Origin: Alphaproteobacteria bacterium
GTDB taxonomy: Bacteria; Pseudomonadota; Alphaproteobacteria; Rhodobacterales; Rhodobacteraceae
Direction of reading: 5' to 3'
Length of the DNA stretch: 5,213 nucleotides
Assembly: GCA_030830465.1 (NCBI GenBank)
Contig: JAURMY010000408.1
Coordinates: 1-5,213, forward strand
In this document: in pieces, positions 1 to 5,213 of the stretch
How the letters are laid out: the number at the start of each line of letters is the position of its first letter
Position numbering within the stretch: the stretch's first letter is position 1
Program-made: the position numbers and the translations under genes
Notes under the pieces: model-generated
Seen by the model: only the letters and a program-made list of their open reading frames with translations
The model's database searches: none
Told to the model about the DNA's origin: nothing

Positions 1-576
1 GTTGGGTCTTTCCAGTTGTCGGGCAAAGAGGCCTTTACCACGCCTGACAAGCTGAAAGGTCTGCGCCTGGGCGGTTCGGCTAATCCGATCACCAACCTTT
101 ATTGGGATCGTATGGGCGCACAGCAGAGCATGCTGACGGTGACCGAGGCGGCCTCGGCGCTGTCTACCGGGATGGTTGATATCTATCCCACCATTCCGGT
201 CTTTTATCTGTTTGCGGGTATCGCGCAGGTCGCACCGGTTTTGTCCAAGATCGACATCGGCATCCCGCCGGGCGTGATCCTGATCAACCAGGGCGTCTGG
301 GACAAGCTGTCGCCTGAAGATCAGGCCGGCATCCAACGGGCGCTGGACCGTCATCCTGCCGCTGAACGGTCGGCCGCGTTCTATGCTTTTGAGGATCAGC
401 TTTATGCGTTGCACCAGAGCAAGGGCGGCACTGTTGCGGTCGCGACCCCGGAAGAAAAAGCTCAGTGGCGCGAAGGCATTGAAGACTATTATGCCGACGT
501 GCTGGCAGATTCCACGCCCGAAGGGCTAGCCTTTTGGGACAAGCTGAATGCTGCCAAGGCGGCTTGCGCCAAGTGA
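1..576 (+). CDS. TRAP transporter substrate-binding protein (DctP family), C-terminal part; 5' truncated by window edge
   Basis: Periplasmic solute receptor of a tripartite ATP-independent (TRAP) importer; it would hand its ligand to the DctQ/DctM membrane subunits encoded next. The frame is open from base 1 and 191 residues are visible, a little over half of the usual 320-350, so the start and signal peptide lie upstream; the TTG at 16 is an internal Leu codon, not a start. Family features are the KLKGLRLGG strand-turn (residues 17-25), a GA..S..T..EAASALSTGMVD segment matching the usual E..AL..G.vDg helix, and the late W.KLSPED..GIQ.AL helix. In most members the strand reads KGLKIR with Arg contacting the ligand carboxylate; here that position is Gly24 (by-eye alignment). 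The following YPTIPVFYLFAGIAQVAP stretch also departs from DctP proper. The family is secure; the ligand is unknown and a C4-dicarboxylate is doubtful. A hairpin separates it from dctQ. Confidence 0.9.
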   Translation, partial: VGSFQLSGKEAFTTPDKLKGLRLGGSANPITNLYWDRMGAQQSMLTVTEAASALSTGMVDIYPTIPVFYLFAGIAQVAPVLSKIDIGIPPGVILINQGVWDKLSPEDQAGIQRALDRHPAAERSAAFYAFEDQLYALHQSKGGTVAVATPEEKAQWREGIEDYYADVLADSTPEGLAFWDKLNAAKAACAK

Positions 577-595
577 TCAGGCTTCCCTGACACAT

Positions 596-623
596 CGGGC
601 GCGCCTGCTACCGGGCGCGCTCG
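596..623 (+). promoter_or_regulatory. GC-rich hairpin between the binding-protein gene and dctQ
   Basis: Bases 596-605 pair with 614-623 (10 pairs, one G-U) around the 8-nt loop TGCTACCG, starting 20 nt after the dctP stop. A pyrimidine-rich stretch (CTCTTCT, 624-630) follows but there is no true T run, so it is a poor intrinsic terminator. It more likely acts as a 3'-end stabiliser of the dctP message or a partial attenuator. That fits the known need of TRAP systems for much more binding protein than permease. The structure is seen; the function is inferred. Confidence 0.55.
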
Positions 624-635
624 CTCTTCTGCGGC

Positions 636-640
636 GAGGT
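636..640 (+). promoter_or_regulatory. Ribosome binding site of dctQ
   Basis: GAGGT lies 4 nt before the ATG at 645 and supports that start. No comparable purine-rich site precedes other in-frame start codons nearby. Confidence 0.6.
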
Positions 641-644
641 TCCA

Positions 645-1205
645 ATGACCGAAGCGAAACCCACCCCCAAGGCGATCCGCACAAGCCTGGCGCTTTGGCA
701 CCAGATCGAGGTTTGGGTTGCTGTCCTGGCTTTTTCGTCGATTGCGGTTCTTCTGATCTATGACGTGTTCATCCGCGAAGCCGCCATCCCGGCATTGGGA
801 CTGGCGGGTATCGACGGACGTTTTCTGTTGCTCTATGGCTCGCAAAAGATCGCGGTGTTCCTGCTGATCATCGGGGCGTTTACCGGGATCGGCATTGCCA
901 CCTGGACCGGCGCGCAACTGGTGCCGAAAGTCGGGCATAAACTTGTGCCGGATCGTTGGAATACGGAGGCCAACCGTTTTGCCGATCTGGTGACGTTCCT
1001 GTTTCTGATGGCCGTCACCGCAGTTGCCGCCAACTTCGTCTATGACACGTTCCTGTCGGGCCAACGCGGATCGACCGGGGTGCGCATCGAGGTCTGGAAA
1101 ATCCAGATCGCAATCCCGCTGGGGTTTGCGTCTGCTGCCCTGCGCTACCTTGCTTTTGCACTCTGGCCGGATCTTCGGCCGGAAGACGGAGACAGTCTGG
1201 AATGA
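645..1205 (+). CDS. dctQ: TRAP transporter small membrane subunit (DctQ family)
   Basis: Small permease subunit of the TRAP importer in the inner membrane; it pairs with DctM and helps dock the binding protein. The 186-residue protein has the family's usual length and four hydrophobic segments: about 21-43 (ending in FIRE), 67-88, 112-133 and 150-173, the last with the typical KIQIAIPLGFA..ALRYL pattern. The loop after helix 2 is polar and basic, as expected for a cytoplasmic side. The start at 645 has a close GAGGT site. It is preceded by a 68-nt gap holding a hairpin, and its TGA overlaps the dctM ATG (ATGA), so the two permease subunits are probably made in a coupled 1:1 fashion. DctQ sequences diverge quickly, so the call rests on topology, length and position as much as on residues. 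The symbol names the family and does not imply dicarboxylate specificity. Confidence 0.9.
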   Translation: MTEAKPTPKAIRTSLALWHQIEVWVAVLAFSSIAVLLIYDVFIREAAIPALGLAGIDGRFLLLYGSQKIAVFLLIIGAFTGIGIATWTGAQLVPKVGHKLVPDRWNTEANRFADLVTFLFLMAVTAVAANFVYDTFLSGQRGSTGVRIEVWKIQIAIPLGFASAALRYLAFALWPDLRPEDGDSLE

Positions 1206-2461
1206 ACGCGCTTCTCCTTCTGGGCGCTGTTGCCCTGCTTCTGATCCTGCGCCAGCCCCTGCTGGTGATCCTGCTTGCCGCCATCGGCTTTGCCCAGATG
1301 GTCTGGGGCGGCGGTCATCTGACCTGGATCGCCGAGGACATGTTCGTGTCGCTGGACAAGGAACTGATCCTGGCGATTCCGATGTTCATGCTGTGCGGCG
1401 GGGTGATGACCAAGGGTTCGACGGCGCGCCGCCTGACCGATGTTGCCCGCACCCTGACCGGGCATTTGCCCGGCGGACTGGGGGTCGCGGCGGTGCTCAG
1501 TTCGGCGGTGTTCGCAGCGATTTCCGGATCGTCCATCGTGACGATGATTGCCATTGGCGGCGTCATTTACCCTTCGATGCGCGAAGCCGGTTACAGCAAC
1601 CGTTTCGCCCTTGGGACCGTGATGTCCGGCGGCACGCTCGGTATCATTATACCGCCGTCCATCCCGTTGATCCTTTATGGCCTTGTCACGGAATCGTCCA
1701 TCGTGGATTTGTTTCGCGCCGGGGTCGGACCGGGCCTGTTACTGGTCGGATTGTTTGCCGCTTATGCCGTGATCGCAAACCGGAACATGGCCACGACGCG
1801 GTTTTCCGCATCGGCGTTCTTGCACGCGCTGCGACGTGGCATCTGGGCGTTGATGATGCCGGTGATTCTGCTGGGCGGGATTTATTCGGGGTTCTTTTCG
1901 CCGACCGAGGCCGCGGCGGTGGCGCTGGTTTACGCCGTCTTCGTTGAATTGTTCATCCATCGCGAGTTGCGGCTTGCCGACCTCAAGACAGTGGTCATGG
2001 AGGCGGCCAAGCTGGGCGGTGCCCTGTTCCCGCTGATCGCAGTCGCGCTCAGCCTCAATCTGATCCTGATCGAAAACCGGGTGCCGGATCATATGCTGGG
2101 GCTGGTCAGCGGCTGGATCGACAGCCCCTTGACCTTCATTATTGTCGTCAACCTGCTGTTGCTGGCCGTTGGTGCCTTCATGACCACGGCCGAGGCGATC
2201 CTGATTCTTGGCCCGTTGCTGGCACCGCTCGCGGTCAGCTATGGGTTCGACAAGATTGTTTTTGGCATCATCATGATCGTCAACCTCGAGATCGGCCTTT
2301 TGACACCGCCCGTTGGCCTGAACCTGATCGTCGGCATGTCAACCTTCCGCCAGCCTTTTGGCATACTTGCCCGCGCGGCAGTTCCGTTCATCCTGTTGAT
2401 GATCTTCGCGTTGGCGATGATCAGTTGGCAGCCCGCGATCTCGCTTTTCTTTGTTCACTGA
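1202..2461 (+). CDS. dctM: TRAP transporter large permease subunit (DctM family)
   Basis: Main ion-coupled transport subunit of the TRAP system (IT superfamily), using a Na+ or H+ gradient to move the ligand delivered by the binding protein. At 419 residues it is full length, hydrophobic throughout and consistent with the family's many helices and hairpin loops. Visible signatures are IPMFMLCGGVM near residue 60, SGSS (108-111) followed by YPSMREAGYSNRFA, GTLGIIIPPSIP (144-155), the FFSPTEAA turn (231-238) and LLTPPVGLN (366-374). These include the two Pro-rich re-entrant motifs of the family. In the segment after SGSS, members often have small residues where this protein has IVTM, a minor variation. 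ATG 1202 overlaps the dctQ stop. The next gene begins 18 nt after this stop, so transporter and hydrolase are very likely on one transcript. Confidence 0.97.
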   Translation: MNALLLLGAVALLLILRQPLLVILLAAIGFAQMVWGGGHLTWIAEDMFVSLDKELILAIPMFMLCGGVMTKGSTARRLTDVARTLTGHLPGGLGVAAVLSSAVFAAISGSSIVTMIAIGGVIYPSMREAGYSNRFALGTVMSGGTLGIIIPPSIPLILYGLVTESSIVDLFRAGVGPGLLLVGLFAAYAVIANRNMATTRFSASAFLHALRRGIWALMMPVILLGGIYSGFFSPTEAAAVALVYAVFVELFIHRELRLADLKTVVMEAAKLGGALFPLIAVALSLNLILIENRVPDHMLGLVSGWIDSPLTFIIVVNLLLLAVGAFMTTAEAILILGPLLAPLAVSYGFDKIVFGIIMIVNLEIGLLTPPVGLNLIVGMSTFRQPFGILARAAVPFILLMIFALAMISWQPAISLFFVH

Positions 2462-2479
2462 CCGAAAAAGGCCGTTCCA

Positions 2480-3640
2480 ATGACCATCACACCGCTTTGT
2501 ACCCCGCCCGGAACACCCGAGATCGAGGCCCGCCGCGCCCGCGCCCAATCGGCGATGTCTGCACAAGGGCTGGACGCGCTGGTTCTGCACAGCCCGGCGA
2601 ACGTCTATTACCTGACCAACTTTGCCAATTATGTGCATGAACGGCCCTTCATTCTTGTGCTGTTTCCGACCGGCGATCCGGTCTTTGTGATGCCGAAACT
2701 TGAAGAGCCGCATGTGCGCATTCGCTCTGTCGGCCCACTTGAAGTCGCGCCTTATTTCGAGTTTCCGGCCCCTGAAGGACAGGGATGGGACAGCGTGGTT
2801 GGCGACCTGATTGCCGGCAAGGCGCGGATCGGGATCGAGCCTGACAGCCCTTATCACCTTGTCGAGGCGCTGGCGGGCCGCCATGTCAAGACCGAGATCG
2901 TTGAGGACCTGCGCGCGATCAAGTCGTCGTGGGAAATCAGCCGTCACCAATATGCTTGCGATATGTTCATGCTGGGGATGGACGAAGTTCTGAAACAGGC
3001 GCGGCCCGGCGCATTGCCGATCCAGATTTACAGCGCAGCCGCCGCCAAAATGAACGGCAAGATGTTCACCGATCTGCCGTCCACCAACCTGTTTGCGACC
3101 AGCCTGCGTGCCGCACCGCAGCCCCAGCCTCTGACGCATGATCCGCACAATTTCACAGACTTTTTTGTGCCACTGGCCGAGGGCGGGCCGCATGTTGCCC
3201 TGTCGGCCGGTCTTGCCAACGGCTATGGCGGCGAGGTTGAGCGGACGTTTTTCATCGGCCATGTTCTCGAGGTTGCGAAACGCCCCTTCGAAGTGATGAT
3301 CAAGGCCCGTGCGCTGGCCAATGATCTGTCAAAACCGGGGGCCCTGATGCATGATGTGGATGCGGCGGTGAACGGGTTTTTGCGCAAGGCCGGGTATGGC
3401 GACAGCCTGTTGCACCGCACCGGTCATGGTATCGGGGTCACCGCCCATGAAGGCCCGTTCCTAGCCGAAGGGGATCACCGCGAGCTGAAACCCGGCATGG
3501 TGTTCACCATCGAACCCGGTATCTATTTGCAAGGGATCGGCGGGTTCCGCCATTCGGACACGGTCTTGATCACCGAGACGGGAAACCGCAACATGACTCC
3601 GTGGCCCGACACGATCGAGGCGCTGACCCTGTCCGTCTAG
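2480..3640 (+). CDS. M24-family creatinase/aminopeptidase-fold hydrolase with degenerate metal site
   Basis: A 386-residue cytoplasmic protein with no signal peptide. The N-terminal creatinase_N domain spans about 10-150 (ALVLHSPANVYYLTNF at 34-49) and the C-terminal pita-bread M24 domain about 155-380. Aminopeptidase P and prolidase use five metal ligands (D, D, H, E, E). By eye, the first Asp is Ser242, the second is Glu252 (in GYGGEVERT), His316 of TGHGIG is kept, Glu345 of IEPG is kept, and the last Glu is Ser359 (in FRHSDT). A two-metal peptidase site is therefore unlikely. The LERT-like VERT (253-256), PH at 222-223 and IEPG resemble creatinase, a metal-free C-N hydrolase of this fold. 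Start 2480 is supported by AAAAAGG 8 nt upstream. It sits directly behind a TRAP importer and before an amidohydrolase, so a catabolic C-N hydrolase is likely; automatic labels would say Xaa-Pro aminopeptidase. Substrate unknown. Confidence 0.88.
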   Translation: MTITPLCTPPGTPEIEARRARAQSAMSAQGLDALVLHSPANVYYLTNFANYVHERPFILVLFPTGDPVFVMPKLEEPHVRIRSVGPLEVAPYFEFPAPEGQGWDSVVGDLIAGKARIGIEPDSPYHLVEALAGRHVKTEIVEDLRAIKSSWEISRHQYACDMFMLGMDEVLKQARPGALPIQIYSAAAAKMNGKMFTDLPSTNLFATSLRAAPQPQPLTHDPHNFTDFFVPLAEGGPHVALSAGLANGYGGEVERTFFIGHVLEVAKRPFEVMIKARALANDLSKPGALMHDVDAAVNGFLRKAGYGDSLLHRTGHGIGVTAHEGPFLAEGDHRELKPGMVFTIEPGIYLQGIGGFRHSDTVLITETGNRNMTPWPDTIEALTLSV

Positions 3641-3653
3641 CGAGACAGATGCC

Positions 3654-3660
3654 TAAGGAG
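3654..3660 (+). promoter_or_regulatory. Strong Shine-Dalgarno site of the TetR gene
   Basis: TAAGGAG stands 5 nt before the ATG at 3666 and is among the best matches to the 16S rRNA tail in the window. It suggests the regulator is translated on its own initiation site even if co-transcribed with the gene before it. Confidence 0.7.
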
Positions 3661-3665
3661 AAAAG

Positions 3666-4355
3666 ATGCCCAGACCCGACCTGAAGATCGCAAACCCAGA
3701 TGCATCTGCCCCACCCAAACGGCGGCGCAGCAAGCGTGGGCTTGAGACGGAAAACAAATTGCTGGCCGCCGCGAACGAGGTATTTTGGACAAACGGGTTC
3801 AGTGGCGCGACCATCATGCAGGTCATCGAGGCCTCGGGCCTGTCGGTTGGGTCATTTTACCACCGTTTTTCGGGCAAAGAGGATTTGCTGGAGCTGGCGA
3901 CTGCTAAAGTCTTTGCCGATTTTCAGAAATTATTGGGGGAGATCGATTTCACCCGTGCCGGCAATGGCGATTTGTTCACGCTGTTTTATCGCCTGACGCT
4001 GCACGGGCGAAAGATCGTGTCAGGCCACCGTGGAATTTATCGCGCGATGGCTGAAACCGCCCAGACTGATTTCGACCGCTTCGGCACTTTGGCAAAGATC
4101 ACGCCAATCCTGATCAATCGTGTTCGGGTCGAAATCGGCGCATATGCGGACCAGATGCAGGCAGAGCCGGACGCTGCGGCGGTCGCGGCTGCGGTCCAGC
4201 TGGTCGCCATGACAGTGATGCAAACGGAACTTGGGCTTGGTCCCTTCTTTCCGCAGGACCTTGATCAATTCGCCCGCACCATCGCGCGTGGGTCTTGCGG
4301 GATTCTTGGCTATTGCGGCCAGACCGATGGGCCAGCAAAGGATGTACGTGCATGA
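3666..4355 (+). CDS. TetR/AcrR-family transcriptional regulator
   Basis: One-component DNA-binding regulator, probably a ligand-responsive repressor of this cluster. Of its 229 residues, 28-75 form the TetR_N domain. The helix-turn-helix is about 49-68 (TIMQVIEASGLSVGSFYHRF), followed by the typical GKEDLL. The N-terminal tail is unusually long and basic (KRRRSKR, 18-24) and could add minor-groove contacts. The helical C-terminal half (about 80-220) should hold the ligand pocket and dimer face; it has no specific signature that I recognise. The start at 3666 is chosen for its strong site 5 nt upstream. The gene lies in line with the structural genes, not divergent as is common, 25 nt after the M24 gene, and its TGA overlaps the next ATG. 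The nearest good dyad that could serve as an operator is at 4647-4672, before the amidohydrolase; any main operator would lie upstream of the window. Confidence 0.95.
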   Translation: MPRPDLKIANPDASAPPKRRRSKRGLETENKLLAAANEVFWTNGFSGATIMQVIEASGLSVGSFYHRFSGKEDLLELATAKVFADFQKLLGEIDFTRAGNGDLFTLFYRLTLHGRKIVSGHRGIYRAMAETAQTDFDRFGTLAKITPILINRVRVEIGAYADQMQAEPDAAAVAAAVQLVAMTVMQTELGLGPFFPQDLDQFARTIARGSCGILGYCGQTDGPAKDVRA

Positions 4356-4651
4356 CCTTCATCAGCCATATGGAAATCACGGTTCGGTCCGGCACCCGCG
4401 CCGCAGCAATCGAGGCTTTTGTGAACCGACGTGTATTCGAGGAATGCGCCGAGGCGATCCCCGGCTTTCTGGGTGCCCGGCTGCTTGAAGAACAGGGTGT
4501 GCCGGATGAAATCGCTGTGGTTTCCGACTGGCAGGACCGTGCCTCTTATGCGGCTTGGCTGGCCCATCCGGTGCGGGCCAGGCAGGAATCGGATCTGGCA
4601 CATTTCATCGCGGAACCGCCCCGTATCAAACTCTACCAGCGACGGGGATGA
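4352..4651 (+). CDS. ABM-domain (antibiotic biosynthesis monooxygenase-like) small protein
   Basis: A 99-residue protein of the dimeric alpha/beta-barrel ABM fold, probably cytoplasmic. Family-like features are the first strand (MEITVRSG, 7-14), helix 1 (17-35), the turn PGFLGARLLEE (37-47), strand EIAVVSDW (53-60), a helix with SYAAWLAHP (65-73) and a C-terminal strand. Members include cofactor-free quinol oxygenases, heme-degrading enzymes and proteins with no known activity, so monooxygenase is only a possible role. I see no motif that fixes a substrate. The start at 4352 is preferred: it overlaps the TetR stop as ATGA and has AAAGGA 9 nt upstream. The in-frame ATG at 4295 would only add residues encoded inside the TetR gene and lacks family similarity; Met7 at 4370 is a shorter alternative. 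Coupling to TetR suggests co-expression with the catabolic genes. Confidence 0.8.
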   Translation: MTFISHMEITVRSGTRAAAIEAFVNRRVFEECAEAIPGFLGARLLEEQGVPDEIAVVSDWQDRASYAAWLAHPVRARQESDLAHFIAEPPRIKLYQRRG

Positions 4652-4672
4652 CCGGCGACCCCGCCGATCATC
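4647..4672. repeat. 26-bp imperfect inverted repeat before the amidohydrolase gene (possible operator or RNA hairpin)
   Basis: The left arm GATGACCGGCG (4647-4657) and right arm CGCCGATCATC (4662-4672) match at 10 of 11 positions around a 4-bp centre (ACCC). The left arm contains the ABM stop codon. As RNA it would be a two-part stem with one C/A mismatch and a 4-nt loop; no T run follows (GAAAAATCC), so it is not a usual intrinsic terminator. As DNA, its size and symmetry fit a TetR-family operator, and such a regulator is encoded just upstream. The symmetry is seen; either role is inferred. Confidence 0.5.
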
Positions 4673-4679
4673 GAAAAAT

Positions 4680-4693
4680 CCGGGACATCCCGG
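4680..4693 (+). repeat. Short hairpin next to the amidohydrolase ribosome binding site
   Basis: CCGGG (4680-4684) pairs with CCCGG (4689-4693) around ACAT; as DNA the dyad extends to six base pairs per arm with a 2-bp centre. It ends one base before the AGGAG site, so it could affect ribosome access. Short GC dyads arise often by chance in such DNA. Confidence 0.3.
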
Positions 4694-4694
4694 C

Positions 4695-4699
4695 AGGAG
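4695..4699 (+). promoter_or_regulatory. Ribosome binding site of the amidohydrolase gene
   Basis: AGGAG lies 8 nt before the ATG at 4708 and fixes that start; the predicted protein begins with the beta-strand typical of amidohydrolases. Confidence 0.7.
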
Positions 4700-4707
4700 A
4701 AAACTTA

Positions 4708-5213
4708 ATGTCTGAGATCAAGGTCTTCACCGCCGCGAAAATTCACACCATGGACGCCGGGCGCCCGCTGGCCGACGCCGTCGCCGTGAAGGACGGGCGT
4801 ATCGTTTCGGTCGGAACGCTTGAAACCATGCGCAACTGGCTGAACAAAGGCGGTTTTGAGATCGACAACAGCTTTCGCGACAAGGTGCTGTTCCCGGGCT
4901 TCATTGACCCCCACACGCATTTGCAGGCCTCCGGCGTCCTGATGGGGATGACCTATATCGGCCCGCTCGATCAAAACGGGCCGAACGGATTTGACGAAGG
5001 TCTGGCCTCGCGCAGCGCGGTTCTGGCAAAGCTGAAAAAGACGGTTGCAGAGGACCCGGATTCCGACAGTCCGGTTCTGGCTTGGGGTTTCGATCCGGCG
5101 CTGCATGGCGGCCAGTTGCATCGTGACGAGCTGGACGCGATTTCCGGCACGCGACCGATCTGGACAATGACCTATGCGCCGCATGTGGTAGTGGCCAATT
5201 CACCGATGCTGGA
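4708..5213 (+). CDS. Amidohydrolase family protein (Amidohydro_3, YtcJ-like), N-terminal part; 3' truncated by window edge
   Basis: Metal-dependent hydrolase expected to cleave amide, ring C-N or related bonds. The frame runs open from 4708 to the window end: 168 full codons of a family usually 500-600 residues long. The N-terminal beta-sandwich strand (VFTAAKIHTMD, 6-16, then DAVAVKDGRIVSVG) leads into LFPGFIDPHTH, where His69 and His71 form the HxH metal site. Residues 126-130 (WGFDP), the ELDAI/RP.W block (141-152) and YAPHVVVANS (156-165) match the YtcJ-type subgroup, whose W.G.D and GH..vNS motifs lie at the same places; here Pro158 stands before His159 where Gly is usual. The DQNGPNG insert (88-94) is long and polar. 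The other metal ligands and the catalytic Asp lie beyond the edge. Position behind the importer, M24 and ABM genes suggests a catabolic step on the imported compound. The specific substrate is unknown. Confidence 0.92.
   Translation, partial: MSEIKVFTAAKIHTMDAGRPLADAVAVKDGRIVSVGTLETMRNWLNKGGFEIDNSFRDKVLFPGFIDPHTHLQASGVLMGMTYIGPLDQNGPNGFDEGLASRSAVLAKLKKTVAEDPDSDSPVLAWGFDPALHGGQLHRDELDAISGTRPIWTMTYAPHVVVANSPML

Noticed and set aside
16..18. TTG as start of the binding-protein gene
   Set aside because: The frame is open to base 1 and the sequence around it belongs to the middle of a DctP-fold protein; it is an internal codon.
596..630. Rho-independent terminator after dctP
   Set aside because: The stem is strong but only CTCTTCT follows, not a T run; kept as a regulatory hairpin instead.
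489..1064. 191-codon open frame on the - strand opposite dctQ
   Set aside because: No family-like pattern, and the + strand encodes a four-helix DctQ with proper start and coupling to dctM.
1024..1947. Long open frame on the + strand overlapping dctQ and dctM (307 codons)
   Set aside because: Its product is rich in Arg, Gly, Pro and Cys with no domain pattern, and it overlaps two clear membrane-protein genes; a frame-shifted shadow typical of GC-rich DNA.
2339..3262. 307-codon open frame on the - strand over the dctM end and the M24 gene
   Set aside because: Low-complexity Arg/His/Gln-rich product, no ribosome site and full overlap with well-supported genes.
2480..3640. Ectoine hydrolase (DoeA/EutD) linked to a UehABC-type TRAP system
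   Set aside because: DoeA is also of the M24 fold and linked to TRAP uptake, but the N-terminal domain here does not look like DoeA as I recall it, and no other ectoine catabolic gene or EnuR-type regulator is in the window.
4295..4351. Upstream ATG extending the ABM protein by 19 residues
   Set aside because: The extension is encoded wholly inside the TetR gene, has no family similarity, and the ATGA overlap start at 4352 has a better ribosome site.
4705..5184. 159-codon open frame on the - strand opposite the amidohydrolase
   Set aside because: The + strand frame carries the PGFIDPHTH metal motif and a ribosome site; the reverse frame has no recognisable pattern.

Overview
The window looks like a piece of an alphaproteobacterial chromosome, most likely Rhodobacterales or a similar marine/soil group. 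The basis is GC-rich DNA with strong G/C third-position preference, tightly packed genes, a tripartite TRAP importer in P-Q-M order, and ABM and amidohydrolase genes in one catabolic cluster. The taxon is an inference from style, not from a marker gene. There are no rRNA or tRNA genes, CRISPR arrays, insertion sequences or phage genes.

All seven genes are on the + strand and nearly touch. Order: (1) C-terminal part of a TRAP substrate-binding protein (1-576, 5' end outside the window); (2) the small TRAP membrane subunit DctQ (645-1205); (3) the large TRAP permease DctM (1202-2461, ATGA overlap with DctQ); (4) an M24/creatinase-fold hydrolase (2480-3640); (5) a TetR-family regulator (3666-4355); (6) a small ABM-domain protein (4352-4651, ATGA overlap with the regulator); (7) the N-terminal part of an Amidohydro_3 (YtcJ-like) metal-dependent hydrolase (4708 to the window end, 3' end outside). 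The only gaps with room for signals are 577-644, with a 10-bp GC-rich hairpin, and 4652-4707, with a 26-bp imperfect dyad and a second short hairpin just before the ribosome binding site. No stretch over 300 bases lacks a gene.

Together the genes read as an import-and-degrade operon: a periplasmic binding protein and its Na+- or H+-driven permease bring in a small organic molecule, cytoplasmic hydrolases of the M24 and amidohydrolase folds cleave it (probably at C-N bonds), the ABM protein may oxidise or bind an intermediate, and the TetR protein senses the compound or a product. The substrate cannot be named from sequence. Two details argue against the default labels. The binding protein has Gly where most TRAP binding proteins carry the carboxylate-binding Arg. 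The M24 protein lacks most of the five metal ligands of true aminopeptidases and instead keeps a creatinase-like set of residues. The cluster is therefore a good candidate for an uncharacterised catabolic route, not dicarboxylate uptake plus peptide trimming.
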